A stretch of DNA of 64,000 nucleotides from Flagellimonas sp. MMG031 (GCF_040112705.1 NZ_CP157804.1:746501-810500), one strand, 5' to 3'; positions 34,099-45,219 are shown, counted from the first letter of the stretch. Notes: generated by a model from the sequence alone, not told the origin. A program made the numbers and translations.

Positions 34099-34362
34099 TG
34101 GTTAGTGATTTATTGAAACGAGCTTTATGTTTCGGTTATTGCCTATCCAATCTTAAAGGGACATATCTCTTATTCGGATTCTTATCGGATAAATAAGAAT
34201 TAATGTTTTGCAATGGAATGCAATAGCGTATTTATATGGATGAAGAACCATTGGTAATCAAAACCTTAGGACTATCAATAATGATAAAAGCTTGTCATTC
34301 ATTTATAGAAAAGGCAACAATAATGCTACAAACTGCTCAACTTAAATTATTTTTAGGCCACT

Positions 34363-34719
34363 ATGGATAAAAATGTACTTGGGTCATCATTGATTTCATG
34401 CTGTTTGGAACCCAAAACGGGTTATTATCGGGATGGATTTTGTAAAACGGGTATCGACGATACAGGAAAACACGTGGTGTGCGCCATTATGACGGATGAG
34501 TTTTTACAGTTCTCAAAAAGCAAAGGGAACGATTTGATAACACCCATGCCCTTTTATCAATTTCCAGGCTTGAAAGCTGGGGACAAATGGTGCCTCTGTG
34601 CCTCACGTTGGAAAGAGGCCTATTTGGAGGGAGTTGCGCCACCTGTGGTATTGGAAGCTACCCATGAGAAAGCGCTAAAATACGTTTCGTTCGAGTCGTT
34701 ATTGGAGCATAAGGCGTAG
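34363..34719 (+). CDS. DUF2237 family protein
   Basis: A 118-residue protein of the DUF2237 family, which is found across bacteria and some eukaryotes. Seen: LGSSLISCCLEPKTGYYRDGFCKTG (about 6-30), HVVCAIMTDEFLQFSKSKGNDL (about 37-58) and PGLKAGDKWCLCASRWKEA (about 69-87), with conserved cysteines at about 13, 14 and 27. It is a compact single domain with no known activity. It stands alone between two minus-strand genes; the 264 nt before it show no other feature that I recognise. Confidence 0.88.
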   Translation: MDKNVLGSSLISCCLEPKTGYYRDGFCKTGIDDTGKHVVCAIMTDEFLQFSKSKGNDLITPMPFYQFPGLKAGDKWCLCASRWKEAYLEGVAPPVVLEATHEKALKYVSFESLLEHKA

Positions 34720-34738
34720 GAGGAAGTCCTCTGGTATC

Positions 34739-35749
34739 CTAATTTTTATTCACCCGGTATGTGATGTTCCTGTTGGTGATTACAGTAGCTATTACCGAGA
34801 GGGAGACATCGGCTTCATCGCAAAGCACACTGTTGTCCACAAACTCCATGCTACAGAGTGAGGGTGTAGAGGACCCAGAGCCATCCATGCGTTCGCCGAT
34901 AATAATATCTGTGGCCAAACTACTGTCCAAAGGAGAATTTGGAGGGGCTACGGCATATACTGTGGAACTTCCGTTGGCTGTGTAGGTTACTTCCCCGGTA
35001 GCTTCGTTATAAGCTACGGAATACGGATTGTTTCCGCTCAAAAAATTCCCAAAATCTTGGGTAAAGGTTTCCGTAAGACCGGTTACGGAGTTGACCACGT
35101 CAATTTCCAATCCCATCTCATTGGGCCTAAAGTGATAGATTCTAAAATTACCCGCGGTAACAATATCAGCTTGACTTTCTTGATCTTGATATTCGAAGGA
35201 GACTTCAAAACTGGTAAAATTAAAAATACCTGAAGTGTTGGGCACCACAATATCAAAACCTGTTGATCCACCTGAGCCGGTAGGAAAATGTATCCCACAA
35301 CCTGTTTGTGCTGCATTTGGGTTGACAGAGGTGGCGTTGGGACCAATGGTAGCTGTGGTTATGGTCGGAGTATCAAAATCAAAGCGGGAAACTACTTCGC
35401 TTGGCGAACCATCGTCGCAAACCCGATAGGTAAAGCTATCTGTTCCAATAAAACCTGCATTTGGGGTGTAGTCAAAACTACCATCGCTGTTCAGGTTCAA
35501 AACACCGTTGGCTACGTCAGCCACGGGCGTAGTTTGCACACTCATGGTGGCATTTCCGTTGGCATCTGAGTCATTTTGAAGCAAACCGTTGGATGCTGCA
35601 ACGTTCAAAGTGCTGTTAAGTCCTGCCGTGTAGCTATCATCCGCTGCAACAGGTGCCGCTTTTTGGGCATGAAGCATAGCTGGAGTTATAAGGAATACAG
35701 CTAAAAGGGCTACTATAAATGAAAACTGATTGAGGTTTATCCTTTCCAT
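34739..35749 (-). CDS. Secreted protein with Ig/cadherin-like domain
   Basis: A 336-residue exported protein. Residues 1-29 are a signal peptide (ending LHAQ). Residues about 33-113 are a bacterial Ig/cadherin-like tandem-repeat domain (VAADDSYTAGLNSTLNVAASNGLLQNDSDANGNATM...GSFDYTPNAGFIGTDSFTYRVCDDG). The remaining 220 residues are beta-rich with no recognised domain. It has no T9SS tail and ends in YRVNKN. Relatives with many such domains are long surface adhesins, so this may be a shortened member. A weak 21-bp-spaced direct repeat lies 48 nt upstream. Confidence 0.78.
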   Translation of the reverse strand: MERINLNQFSFIVALLAVFLITPAMLHAQKAAPVAADDSYTAGLNSTLNVAASNGLLQNDSDANGNATMSVQTTPVADVANGVLNLNSDGSFDYTPNAGFIGTDSFTYRVCDDGSPSEVVSRFDFDTPTITTATIGPNATSVNPNAAQTGCGIHFPTGSGGSTGFDIVVPNTSGIFNFTSFEVSFEYQDQESQADIVTAGNFRIYHFRPNEMGLEIDVVNSVTGLTETFTQDFGNFLSGNNPYSVAYNEATGEVTYTANGSSTVYAVAPPNSPLDSSLATDIIIGERMDGSGSSTPSLCSMEFVDNSVLCDEADVSLSVIATVITNRNITYRVNKN

Positions 35750-35796
35750 ACATTTTCGAAACTAGTCCATGGAAAAGGAGATGTGAAATTAATGTT

Positions 35797-35826
35797 GTGA
35801 CTGTTAAAAAAACAGAGGTGACAGTA
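35797..35826 (-). promoter_or_regulatory. Weak 21-bp-spaced direct repeat upstream of the Ig-like protein gene
   Basis: On the plus strand GTGACTGTT (35797-35805) and GTGACAGTA (35818-35826), 7 of 9 identical, are exactly 21 bp apart. A possible -7 box TAGTTTCG lies at 35764-35757 (minus), 32 bp from the repeat, similar to the 31 bp seen at the 50010 site. It would give an almost leaderless transcript, so the call is tentative. Confidence 0.3.
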
Positions 35827-36024
35827 CACTTTTAAGGTATTAATCCTCCGGAAGCCCACTATTTTGTGGGGAAACGCTGTAAGAGAAGACTGTCAAAACC
35901 TTGTTGTTGTGGAAGTTAAAGTATCCCTTTTTAAACTCATGCGAAGGTTCTGTCGGGGCTTCCATCAAGTTTGGTTCCCATTCACTTCGCGACCCAATTT
36001 TCCAAGATAGCCCCGAAGGCCCGG

Positions 36025-36531
36025 TTATTGACCTTTTACAACGCTAACCGTCACTAACAACTGACCCACATGACGTTGGCTATGTTCGGCAGCATGGAAA
36101 AGCAATCCGATTAGCGTTGTGGGCAGCTTTTTGCGGCCCACAAAACGTTCGTCGGTCAGGGTGTTTTCTGGAATGGTCTTGAAATAGATCAAAGCTTCAT
36201 TCACTTTGTCCTCCAATGCCGAAATCAATTGTTCGCTGGTAGGTGCTCCTTCGCCATTCCCTTCATTTTTCAGGAATTCGAACTGTTCCTTCGTCAAGGG
36301 CTCTTGTTTGGCATAAGTTAGTAATCGGTCCAGTACCCCGGTCATGTGCCTAAGGTGGAATCCTACCGAGGCCCTGCCATAGGCTTTTTCCCAAAGCTGC
36401 TCTTCCGGGAACTTGGCCAAATATTCCTTTACTTCCCGCACGGACTGTAGCAAGGCATGTGCTGCTGGCTGTAAGAGTGCAGGGACATGGGGTACGGAAC
36501 CGCTTAACCAATATTCCAAGGTGGAGGACAT
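36025..36531 (-). CDS. DinB family protein
   Basis: A 168-residue protein with a four-helix DinB/YfiT-like fold, which usually binds a metal through three His residues. Seen: SVGFHLRHMTGVLDRLLTYAK (about 56-76), with His at about 59 and 62, and GLLFHAAEHSQRHVGQLLVTV (about 137-157), with the HxxxH-type pair. Related enzymes are thiol-dependent S-transferases or of unknown activity; no substrate can be assigned. It lies 9 nt after the oxidoreductase gene and is probably in its transcript. Confidence 0.88.
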   Translation of the reverse strand: MSSTLEYWLSGSVPHVPALLQPAAHALLQSVREVKEYLAKFPEEQLWEKAYGRASVGFHLRHMTGVLDRLLTYAKQEPLTKEQFEFLKNEGNGEGAPTSEQLISALEDKVNEALIYFKTIPENTLTDERFVGRKKLPTTLIGLLFHAAEHSQRHVGQLLVTVSVVKGQ

Positions 36532-36540
36532 AGCGATTAT

Positions 36541-37965
36541 TTAAAAGTCCCGATAATCACCAGCCAAAAACTGATTGGCTTTTTCTTCCTTGAATTGCGC
36601 CGTTTCCGCATCCCAATGAAGCGTTTCTCCTGGGAAACGCCCTGCAATGGTTCCCAATAAAATGGTTTCCGTCAAACGGGCGGCATAATCAAAAGGTGCG
36701 GTTGTGGTATCCTTGCCCAAGCAGGCATCCACAAACTGGTGGTAGTGCTTTGGTCCTTCTGTGCCATAATTACGGATGGGTTCGCCCAAATTATGCTCCT
36801 CGGATACTTTGGCAATCTCCTTGGAAATGTCCACATATTTACCGCGCACTATCTTTTTGGGCAATTGCATAAAGTGGGGCAACAACAATCTGCCTTTGGT
36901 TCCCACAAACATGGCCCCTTGTTCTGGAAGTTCGTTTTCTCCTGCCACTCCGGCGTCCAAGGAGATACTGTTCCCGTCACTTTTTTGGGCAGCAGCGTTG
37001 TCTTTTTTCATTTCCATTCCGGGCAACATCAGGTCTTCGTGCATTTCTGGTGCACCGGGGCCATCGTACCAAATCCATTTTAAGGACTTTCCTGTGTACT
37101 TGGTGCCAGGGAATTCATAGGTGACCGTATTCTTTTCCGGGAAACCAAATCCGTTGGGAGGGCGGCATTCCGTCATAATGGTTCTGGGTACATCAAGCTC
37201 CAACGCATTGTAAGGCGTATCAAAAATATGGACTCCCATGTCGCCCAAGGTACCACAGCCGTAATCCATCAATTTTCTCCAGTTTCCTGGGTGGTACATG
37301 TCCTTTTTGTAAGGTCGTTTGGTGGAAGTGCCCAACCAAAGGTTCCAATCCAATTGCTCTGGAACCGGATCTTCGCCTTCGGGCAATGGTCCATCATACC
37401 CCCAATTTTTGGGCGACCATGCATGTACCGTATGAACTTTACCGATGATTCCGGACTGAATCAAAAGTGTGGCCAATTTATAATCGTAAAAGGAGTGCAC
37501 CTGAATCCCCATTTGCGTCACCAAACCTTTCTCGGCGGCCACCCGTTTCATTTCCCTGGATTCGGAAACATAGTGGGTGAGCGGTTTTTGACAGTACACG
37601 GGCTTGTCCATGTTCATTGCCATCAATGAGGCAGGGGCGTGTGTATGGTCGGGCGTGGAAACGATGACCGCATCGATTTCATCTCCCATTTCTTCCAACA
37701 TCACACGATAGTCAAAAAAGATACGTGCGCCCGGATGCATTTTGTGCGCAGCCGATAGGTTGAGGGCATCCACATCGCAAAGAGCGATAACTTCAACTGC
37801 TTCATGGGAGGATACGGCCTTGAGGTCCTCCATGCCCATATTTCCTACGCCAATATGTGCCGTTCTTAGTTTGTCTTTGGGGAATCCTGCCTTAAGAATG
37901 GAAGGCGCCAACATTATTCCCAGTGCTCCCACACTACTCTTTTTGATAAATTCTCTTTTGTTCAT
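36541..37965 (-). CDS. Exported Gfo/Idh/MocA family oxidoreductase
   Basis: A 474-residue NAD(P)-dependent oxidoreductase with a Tat-like leader (KREFIKKSSVGALGIMLAPSIL; Lys-Arg replaces the twin Arg). Seen: the nucleotide motif HIGVGNMGMEDLKAV (about 36-50), the CQKPLTHYVSESREM segment (about 128-142, with EKP replaced by QKP), and the family C-terminal domain with DMGVHIFDTPYNAL (about 242-255). Exported members of this family oxidise or interconvert sugars using tightly bound cofactor. It is 13 nt after a DUF1080 (3-keto-disaccharide hydrolase) gene, so the pair probably handles 3-keto sugars outside the cytoplasm. Confidence 0.93.
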   Translation of the reverse strand: MNKREFIKKSSVGALGIMLAPSILKAGFPKDKLRTAHIGVGNMGMEDLKAVSSHEAVEVIALCDVDALNLSAAHKMHPGARIFFDYRVMLEEMGDEIDAVIVSTPDHTHAPASLMAMNMDKPVYCQKPLTHYVSESREMKRVAAEKGLVTQMGIQVHSFYDYKLATLLIQSGIIGKVHTVHAWSPKNWGYDGPLPEGEDPVPEQLDWNLWLGTSTKRPYKKDMYHPGNWRKLMDYGCGTLGDMGVHIFDTPYNALELDVPRTIMTECRPPNGFGFPEKNTVTYEFPGTKYTGKSLKWIWYDGPGAPEMHEDLMLPGMEMKKDNAAAQKSDGNSISLDAGVAGENELPEQGAMFVGTKGRLLLPHFMQLPKKIVRGKYVDISKEIAKVSEEHNLGEPIRNYGTEGPKHYHQFVDACLGKDTTTAPFDYAARLTETILLGTIAGRFPGETLHWDAETAQFKEEKANQFLAGDYRDF

Positions 37966-37978
37966 GGTCTGGAGGTTA

Positions 37979-38767
37979 TTATAGTTTTCTAATTTTTATG
38001 TTTCTGAACCAAATTGGGCTCGCATGATCTTGTAGGGCAATGTAGCCCGTTTTGTATTTCCCATAATCGGGAGCGTTGTCCCATTTCCCTGAATTCTTTT
38101 TGGCTTTCCAGTCTTCGGACCAAGGCTCAAACTCCAATAGTTTTTTGCCGTTGAGCCAATGCTCTACTTTTTCTGGAGTGAACACAATTTTTGAGGAATT
38201 CCATTCCCCAATGGGGTTCAGTTGCTTTTGCGATTCGTCTGCCGTATGCATGGCGTAGTCCGCTCCAGTTTTTTGCCAATCTTGAAGGAGTTCGGGATGT
38301 TCGGCGCCAAACTGTGAGTTGTACCCGGTTAGATCGTGGATATCGGCATAATTCTCATCATCGATGATCTGATATTCAGGCGATACCTCCGGCGGGCCAT
38401 CGTAGCCTTCCTTAACGTGATAAAAAATGCCACTGTTGGCTCCTTCGGGGATTTTCCATTCCAGATAAAGCTCAAAATTGTCAAACTCTTCTGCGCCGTA
38501 GATAATATCCTTGCCACCGGTATAATCCTGTTCAAGTCCCAATTCGGTATCGAACGTAAGTACGCTGTCCTTAATGGTCCATCCAGGCGGGAGGGAGTCC
38601 ATGTTATAGCCCCGCCAGCCGTCCAAACTGGTGCCATCGAACAAATACACCCATTCGGGTTGTTCTGTGGTTGTTTCGGGAGGGGTTGATTGTTCTTTTT
38701 GTTTGGATTGGTCTTTGCAAGCGGCCAACGCCAAAAAGATGGCGGCAAGCCTCAAAAATTTAAGCAT
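37979..38767 (-). CDS. DUF1080 (3-keto-disaccharide hydrolase) lipoprotein
   Basis: A 262-residue lipoprotein (lipobox LALAAC, Cys17) with a DUF1080 domain, a concanavalin-like fold now described as 3-keto-disaccharide hydrolase. Seen: YLFDGTSLDGWRGYN (about 42-56), DNFELYLEWKIPEGANSGIFYHV (about 96-118), EYQIIDDENYADIHDLTGYNSQFG (about 131-154), EWNSSKIVF and VEHWLNGKKLLEFE (about 206-219). It would cleave a glycoside whose C3 hydroxyl has been oxidised. It is the first gene of an operon with the Gfo/Idh/MocA and DinB genes. Confidence 0.92.
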   Translation of the reverse strand: MLKFLRLAAIFLALAACKDQSKQKEQSTPPETTTEQPEWVYLFDGTSLDGWRGYNMDSLPPGWTIKDSVLTFDTELGLEQDYTGGKDIIYGAEEFDNFELYLEWKIPEGANSGIFYHVKEGYDGPPEVSPEYQIIDDENYADIHDLTGYNSQFGAEHPELLQDWQKTGADYAMHTADESQKQLNPIGEWNSSKIVFTPEKVEHWLNGKKLLEFEPWSEDWKAKKNSGKWDNAPDYGKYKTGYIALQDHASPIWFRNIKIRKL

Positions 38768-38872
38768 GGTTTAGGTTTTGATTTTTATATGCTGGGTTAA
38801 AGTACAAAATATTGGATAACTTTTTTGTTGCTTTTTATTACATTTAAGGCTGACTAACTCAACACTTTAAAA

Positions 38873-41800
38873 ATGAAGATTTGCTTTTTCAAGATCGGTA
38901 TGCTCTTGCTTACCGCAACACTGTTTATTTCACCGGTCCATTCCCAGCGTAGGAACAAAAAACAAAGTGGGCCACAATACCCCGAAGAACTTTATTCTAG
39001 TTTGGAATACCGATTGATCGGGCCTTTCCGTGGTGGACGTTCCGGAACCGTTGCTGGAGTGCCAGGAAAACCTAACCTATACTATTTTGGAGCCACAGGA
39101 GGTGGAGTTTGGAGAACTAAAGACGGTGGTGGCACCTGGGAGAATATCTCCGATGGTTACTTCGGAGGAAGTATTGGTGCCGTTGAAGTGGCCCAAAGCG
39201 ACCCCAATGTCATTTATGTCGGTGGTGGAGAACAGACCGTTCGTGGTAATGTCTCCTCTGGTTACGGAGTCTGGAAGACAGTGGATGCCGGAAAAACATG
39301 GACATCGTTGGGATTGGATGAAAGCCGACATATTTCTAGAATGAGAATCCACCCAAAGGACCACAACATTGTTTACGCTGCGGTAATGGGCAATCTGTAT
39401 AAACCCACTACCGAAAGAGGTGTTTACAAAAGCACGAATGGAGGCGAAACTTGGGAAAAAGTGCTGTATGCCAATGATATGGCGGGAGCCGTTGACCTTA
39501 CCTTTGATCCGAACAACCCAAGGATTTTGTATGCTTCCACATGGAGGATACAACGCACACCTTACAACTTGAGCAGTGGTGGAGTAGGTTCCGCCCTTTG
39601 GAAGAGTACCGATAGCGGTGAAACATGGACGGAGATTTCCAAAAATAAGGGCTTCGCAACCGATACATTGGGTATCATTGGAGTGGCCGTAAGCCCAGTC
39701 AACAGCAATAGGGTGTGGGCCATGGTAGAAAACAAGGAAAAAGGAGGTCTCTACCGTTCCGATGATGCCGGAGCTACATGGACCTTGGTCAACAGTGATA
39801 GAAGTCTAAGGCAACGAGCGTGGTACTATACCCGTGTCTATGCCGACACCAATAATGAAGATGTAGTCTATGTACTCAACGTGAGCTATCATAAAAGTAC
39901 GGATGGAGGAAAGACCTTCAAATCCAACAACGCACCTCACGGAGACCACCATGATCTTTGGATTGCACCTGAAGATTCCAACCGTATGATCATGGCCGAT
40001 GATGGTGGTGCCCAAGTAAGTTTTGATGGCGGTGAAACGTGGAGTACCTATCACAATCAACCTACGGCACAGTTTTACCGGGTTACTACGGATGATGCGT
40101 TCCCATATCGAATTTATGTGGCGCAGCAGGACAACTCTACCATCAGAATCAATTACCGAAGTGATGATGGATCTATTGGAGAGGATGATTGGGAAGAAAC
40201 AGCAGGAGGTGAATCCGCACATATTGCCGTGGACCCTGAAAACAACGATATTGTGTATGGCGGGAGCTACGGAGGCTTTTTGACCCGTGTGAACCATGCC
40301 AACAAAACGGTAAGAGCAGTAAATGTATGGCCCGACAACCCGATGGGACACGGTGCCGAAGGGATGAAGTACCGTTTTCAATGGAACTTCCCCATCATGT
40401 TCAGCAAGCACGACCCCAATAAACTGTACACCTTTTCCAACCATGTTCACATGACGACCAACGAAGGTCAAAGCTGGGAACTGTTGAGTGGTGATTTAAC
40501 CCGAAACGACCCTACCAAACTGGTTTCCAGTGGTGGACCCATCACTCAAGATAATACCAGTGTGGAATACTACTGTACCATTTTTGCCGCCAATGAAAGC
40601 CCATTGAAGGAAGGTCTGCTTTGGGTAGGTAGTGATGATGGACTTATCCATGTGACCAAAGATGGCGGACAAACCTGGGAAAATGTAACACCTCCAAATA
40701 TGCCCGAGTGGAACATGATCAATAGCATTGAGCCTTCTGCATTTGATGAAGGAACCTGCTATGTGGCCGCTACGAGGTATAAGTTGGGCGATTTTGCCCC
40801 ATATCTCTACAAGACCACCGATTACGGAAAAACATGGACCAAAATCACCGATGGGATTGAAGATGAACACTTCACAAGGGTGGTTCGGGAAGATCCAAAA
40901 CGAAAAGGGCTGCTCTATGCGGGTACGGAGACCGGAATGTATATCTCGTTCAACGATGGAGCCCAATGGGAGAAGTTCCAATTGAATTTGCCCATTGTAC
41001 CCATTACCGATTTGACCATCAAGGATGACAACCTGATCGTAGCGACACAAGGTAGAAGTATCTGGGTTATTGATGATCTTACGGTATTACATCAATTGGA
41101 CAATGCCAAAAAATCTGCTGATGCGATTTTGTACAAACCAAGGGACAGCTACCGAACCAAAGGCAGGGCGTCAAGAAGGCCATCAAAAACAGAAGGTGAG
41201 AACTTGCCCAATGGGGTTATTACGCATTTTTACCTGAAAGATGTTTCCGAAAAGGACAGCATTGCGTTGACCTATACCAAAATGAACGGAGATACCTTGG
41301 CCACCTACAGTACCTACGCCAAGGAAAAGGACAAAAAACTGGAAGCCAAGAAAGGCGGAAACACCTATGTTTGGGATACGCGAGGCAAGGGAGCCGAACG
41401 ATTGGATGGCATGATCTTGTGGTGGGCCAACCTAAGCGGTCCAAAAGCGGTTCCAGGAACTTACAAGGTGCATTTGAACGTAAATGGAGAAACACAAAGC
41501 GAAAACTTTACCATTTTACCAGACCCAAGGGCCGAAGTTACCGTTGCCGATATGCAAAAACAATACGATTTTATCACCGAGGTGAACGAGACTGTGGACA
41601 AGGCCCATCAATCCATAAAGAAGATTAGGGCAATCAACGGAAAGTTGGATGAATTCATCAAAAAATATAAGGATGAAGAAGCCACAAAAGCATTGGTGGA
41701 GAAAGCCAAAAGCTTGAAGGAAGAGTTTGGCTCCGTAGAAAAGGCACTCTATCAGACCCAAAACAGAAGTAATCAAGATCCTTTGAACTTCCCCATCAGG

Positions 41801-42007
41801 TTGACCAATAAATTGGCGCACTTGAACAGTTTGGTCTCTCTAGACGATTTCCCACCGACCGAACAGGATATTGCTGTCAAAAATGAAATGACACAAAAGA
41901 TCAACGAGCAATTGAGGACATTCGATAATTTGATGGATAAAGAAATTGCTACCTTCAATGAAGAGTTCAACCAACTCAAATTGGATTATTTGAGCATAGA
42001 AGAATAA
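38873..42007 (+). CDS. Large sortilin-like (VPS10/BNR) beta-propeller protein 1
   Basis: A 1044-residue exported protein. Residues 1-25 form a signal peptide. Residues about 40-720 form two beta-propellers of the sortilin/BNR type with many Asp-box repeats ([65 protein letters not shown]). After these come a beta-rich domain (about 790-900) and a helical C-terminal part (about 905-1044, charged coiled-coil-like). The family is annotated as 'glycosyl hydrolase, VPS10 domain' without proven activity. It lacks a T9SS tail and is followed by a clear terminator and then a paralogue of the same layout. Confidence 0.92.
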   Translation: MKICFFKIGMLLLTATLFISPVHSQRRNKKQSGPQYPEELYSSLEYRLIGPFRGGRSGTVAGVPGKPNLYYFGATGGGVWRTKDGGGTWENISDGYFGGSIGAVEVAQSDPNVIYVGGGEQTVRGNVSSGYGVWKTVDAGKTWTSLGLDESRHISRMRIHPKDHNIVYAAVMGNLYKPTTERGVYKSTNGGETWEKVLYANDMAGAVDLTFDPNNPRILYASTWRIQRTPYNLSSGGVGSALWKSTDSGETWTEISKNKGFATDTLGIIGVAVSPVNSNRVWAMVENKEKGGLYRSDDAGATWTLVNSDRSLRQRAWYYTRVYADTNNEDVVYVLNVSYHKSTDGGKTFKSNNAPHGDHHDLWIAPEDSNRMIMADDGGAQVSFDGGETWSTYHNQPTAQFYRVTTDDAFPYRIYVAQQDNSTIRINYRSDDGSIGEDDWEETAGGESAHIAVDPENNDIVYGGSYGGFLTRVNHANKTVRAVNVWPDNPMGHGAEGMKYRFQWNFPIMFSKHDPNKLYTFSNHVHMTTNEGQSWELLSGDLTRNDPTKLVSSGGPITQDNTSVEYYCTIFAANESPLKEGLLWVGSDDGLIHVTKDGGQTWENVTPPNMPEWNMINSIEPSAFDEGTCYVAATRYKLGDFAPYLYKTTDYGKTWTKITDGIEDEHFTRVVREDPKRKGLLYAGTETGMYISFNDGAQWEKFQLNLPIVPITDLTIKDDNLIVATQGRSIWVIDDLTVLHQLDNAKKSADAILYKPRDSYRTKGRASRRPSKTEGENLPNGVITHFYLKDVSEKDSIALTYTKMNGDTLATYSTYAKEKDKKLEAKKGGNTYVWDTRGKGAERLDGMILWWANLSGPKAVPGTYKVHLNVNGETQSENFTILPDPRAEVTVADMQKQYDFITEVNETVDKAHQSIKKIRAINGKLDEFIKKYKDEEATKALVEKAKSLKEEFGSVEKALYQTQNRSNQDPLNFPIRLTNKLAHLNSLVSLDDFPPTEQDIAVKNEMTQKINEQLRTFDNLMDKEIATFNEEFNQLKLDYLSIEE

Positions 42008-42012
42008 ATAAA

Positions 42013-42044
42013 CGAGCCCCTATGTTTTTGCATAGGGGCTTTTA
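42013..42044 (+). terminator. Rho-independent terminator between the two sortilin-like genes
   Basis: A 10-bp perfect stem (AGCCCCTATG 42015-42024, CATAGGGGCT 42031-42040), loop TTTTTG, ends in a short T tract. It lies 6 nt after the stop of the first gene and 32 nt before the start of the second, so the second is probably expressed from read-through or a promoter inside this gap. Confidence 0.88.
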
Positions 42045-42075
42045 CATTACAGACATTCCAATACCAACCAACACT

Positions 42076-45000
42076 ATGAAAAAAGGACTGCTTTTTTTGT
42101 TGAGTGCCATTTTTGGCACCCTGGCATTCGCACAGACGACCAACGACTATTTTGAACCCATGATTTTCCGGAACATTGGCCCATTTAGGGGAGGACGTTC
42201 CGTGACCGCTAGCGGTGTAATTGGCGACCCGCTCACTTACTATATGGGAACCACGGGTGGTGGACTTTGGAAAACCACCAATGCGGGCGGACAATGGGAA
42301 AACATATCGGATGGTTTCTTTGAAATGGGCTCCGTAGGGGCGGTTTCCGTATCGCCTTCCAATCCCAATATTCTCTATTGTGGTATGGGTGAGCATGCTC
42401 CAAGGGGAGTAATGACCTCCTACGGGGATGGTGTCTACCGATCCAATGATGCAGGAAAAACATGGATAAAACTGGGACTTGAAAAAACACAGCATATCTC
42501 GCGAATCATTATCCACCCCACCAACCCAGATGTGGTGTACGTGGCTGCCCAAGGTGCTTTATTTGCGCCAAACCCTGAAAGAGGGGTGTACCGTTCCATG
42601 GATGGTGGAAAAAATTGGGAAAAGATACTGTTTGTGGATGAAGGCACCGGAGCAGTGGAACTCTCTATGGATGCCAACAATCCCTTAGTGCTCTATGCCG
42701 CGATGTGGGAGCATCAGCGTAAACCCAATAAAGTAATCAGTGGAGGACCAGGAAGCGGATTGTACAAATCTACCGATGGCGGAGACACTTGGGAAGAAAT
42801 GACCAAAGGGCTGCCTGAAGAAAAAGGGAAAATGGCCGTTGCTGTGAGCCCTTCCAATTCTGAAAAAGTATACGCCTTGATCGAAAGTGATTCAGATTTA
42901 GATAAAGGAGGTCTCTTCGTCTCCAACAATGGGGGCGATAGTTGGCAGATGATCAGTGGGGACAACCGATTGGTACAGCGTGCCTGGTATTATATCGAAG
43001 TGTTTGTAGACCCTAATGATGAAGATACCGTGTATGTGTTGAGTGCCTCTATGTTCCGTTCCGAAGATGGTGGAAAAACCTGGGAGACCATTTCCGTGCC
43101 CCATGGTGATACCCATGACCTGTGGATTAACCCGAACAACTCGAAAAATATGGTTTTGGCAGATGATGGTGGAGCTACCATTACCTTCGATTATGGTGAA
43201 AACTGGACCCTGCAGGATAATATGCCCACGGCACAGTTTTATCGTATCAGCACGGATAATTTGTTCCCATACAATATTTATGGAGGTCAACAGGACAACA
43301 CCTCGGTAAAGATCGCCAGTCTTTCCGTAGGTCGATGGAGCATCAATCAAGAAGATTGGCATTATTCCGCTGGGGGAGAGAGTGCCTTTTTGGGCTTCGA
43401 CCCCGAAAATCCACGCTATGTGATGGGAGGCAGTTATCTGGGTACCATTGAACTGTTGGATATGGAATCCAAAATGTCCAGCAATGTCATGGCAGCGCCA
43501 ATACAATATTTGGGACGTGATGCACGTGACATGAAATACCTATACAATTGGAATGCACCCATTATTTGGTCCAAACACGAACCCGGAACTTTTTACCATG
43601 CGGCACAGTTGGTCCTCAGAACAAGGGACAATGGTGTGACCTGGGAGGAAGTATCACCAGACCTAACACGGGACCAAGATGGACTGCAAGGAAAGGGCGG
43701 AGGCCCATACACCAATGAAGCCGTAGGTGCTGAAAACTACGGGACCATTTCTTATCTCTTGGAATCACCACACGAAGCTGGGGTGTTGATTACTGGGAGT
43801 GATGATGGATTGGTGCATATTACCAAAAATGGCGGTGAATCTTGGGAAGAGATAACCCCAAAGGGGTTAAAGGAGAGTTTGGTAAACGCCATTGAAGTTT
43901 CACCACACGACCCAGCGACTATCTATATCGCAACTACCCGATACAAATTCAACGATTATACTCCTGCCCTCTACAAAAGCAACGACTACGGAAAAAGTTG
44001 GACCAATATTAGTGAGGGCATTCCCTACGGAGCTTTTACACGAGTGGTCCGTGAGGATGAACAGCAGAAAGGATTGTTGTATGCCGGAACTGAAAAAGGA
44101 CTGTATGTATCTTGGAATGACGGCAAAAAATGGGAGCCGCTGCAATTGAATTTGCCCAAAACGCCGATTACGGATTTAAAGGTGCACAAGGGCGATTTGA
44201 TTGTGGCTACTTCTGGGAGGAGCTTCTGGATTTTGGACAATATCACAACCTTGGCCCAATACAAAGGAAATAGCGGTGAATTGAAATTGTATCAGCCGGA
44301 AGAAGCCATCCACGGTTATTGGGGAAGCCCATTGAGCAGAAATTCTTCCAATCTGTCCGGAACCAATCCATTTGAAGGGGTCAACCCGGCCAATGGGATG
44401 GTCATCTATTACCATCTTCCGGAAAAAATGGATTCCACCGAAGTCACTATGGAAATCAAAAATGCACAGGGTAAAGTGGTACGGACCTTTACCTCCAAGA
44501 AGGATGAGGATTATATCCCCCATAACGGAGGAGGAGCGCCCCCTGCACCTACCTTGGGGACATCCAAAGGATTGAACCGATTTGTATGGGACCTTAAAAC
44601 CCCTATAATGCCAGGTGTACCAGGTGTATACATTGAAGCGGATTTCACAGGGCACAAAGTGCCACCTGGAGCGTATACCATCCAATTAAGTGCAGGAGGA
44701 AATACCGTTACCACCAAAGGGATGATTGTGCCTACGCCCAATACCCATGTTTCGGAAGAGCGCTTTGCCGAGTACGATGCTATTATGACGGATTTTGAGT
44801 CTAAACTCATCGACATGCACAATAAGGTAAACACCTTGAAAAGCGTTCAAAATCAATTGACAAAATTACTAAAGGACTTGAAAGAGGAGGAACTCAAAAA
44901 AGAAGGACAGTCATTGCTCGACAAACTCAAGGTGTGGGACGAGGAAATGGTGCAGCGCAAATCGCAAGCCTATGACGATGTGGAGAATTTCCCCAACAAG

Positions 45001-45201
45001 TTTACGGCCGAGTATCTTTTTGTGATGAACCACAGCAATAGTTCGTTGCCACAGATCAATCAGCCATCCGTGGACCGAAAGAAGGAACTGGATGCCCAAT
45101 GGGTGGGATTAAAACAACGTGCGGAGACCTTAATGAAAACGGAAATCCCTAATTTTAACACCAAACTCTGGGATAAGGGCATTGGAGCCATCCGGATGTA
45201 A
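42076..45201 (+). CDS. Large sortilin-like (VPS10/BNR) beta-propeller protein 2
   Basis: A 1041-residue paralogue of the preceding protein with the same order: signal peptide (1-20, LAFAQ), two Asp-box beta-propellers ([77 protein letters not shown]), a beta-rich domain with [11 protein letters not shown], and a C-terminal helical part. Shared blocks include [13 protein letters not shown] and [16 protein letters not shown]. The upstream frame to 42022 runs through the terminator hairpin, so the ATG at 42076 before the signal peptide is the start. The pair looks like an old tandem duplication. Confidence 0.92.
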   Translation: MKKGLLFLLSAIFGTLAFAQTTNDYFEPMIFRNIGPFRGGRSVTASGVIGDPLTYYMGTTGGGLWKTTNAGGQWENISDGFFEMGSVGAVSVSPSNPNILYCGMGEHAPRGVMTSYGDGVYRSNDAGKTWIKLGLEKTQHISRIIIHPTNPDVVYVAAQGALFAPNPERGVYRSMDGGKNWEKILFVDEGTGAVELSMDANNPLVLYAAMWEHQRKPNKVISGGPGSGLYKSTDGGDTWEEMTKGLPEEKGKMAVAVSPSNSEKVYALIESDSDLDKGGLFVSNNGGDSWQMISGDNRLVQRAWYYIEVFVDPNDEDTVYVLSASMFRSEDGGKTWETISVPHGDTHDLWINPNNSKNMVLADDGGATITFDYGENWTLQDNMPTAQFYRISTDNLFPYNIYGGQQDNTSVKIASLSVGRWSINQEDWHYSAGGESAFLGFDPENPRYVMGGSYLGTIELLDMESKMSSNVMAAPIQYLGRDARDMKYLYNWNAPIIWSKHEPGTFYHAAQLVLRTRDNGVTWEEVSPDLTRDQDGLQGKGGGPYTNEAVGAENYGTISYLLESPHEAGVLITGSDDGLVHITKNGGESWEEITPKGLKESLVNAIEVSPHDPATIYIATTRYKFNDYTPALYKSNDYGKSWTNISEGIPYGAFTRVVREDEQQKGLLYAGTEKGLYVSWNDGKKWEPLQLNLPKTPITDLKVHKGDLIVATSGRSFWILDNITTLAQYKGNSGELKLYQPEEAIHGYWGSPLSRNSSNLSGTNPFEGVNPANGMVIYYHLPEKMDSTEVTMEIKNAQGKVVRTFTSKKDEDYIPHNGGGAPPAPTLGTSKGLNRFVWDLKTPIMPGVPGVYIEADFTGHKVPPGAYTIQLSAGGNTVTTKGMIVPTPNTHVSEERFAEYDAIMTDFESKLIDMHNKVNTLKSVQNQLTKLLKDLKEEELKKEGQSLLDKLKVWDEEMVQRKSQAYDDVENFPNKFTAEYLFVMNHSNSSLPQINQPSVDRKKELDAQWVGLKQRAETLMKTEIPNFNTKLWDKGIGAIRM

Positions 45202-45219
45202 CTCATAAAAACGTAGCAA

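Noticed and set aside
34490..34498. Single copy of the reverse motif TGACGGATG inside the DUF2237 gene
   Set aside because: It is a lone copy within coding sequence, without a partner at 21 bp.
38812..38846. Promoter TTG-N24-TACATTTA before the first sortilin-like gene
   Set aside because: Spacing is longer than usual and the -7 box is imperfect, so support is too weak to list.
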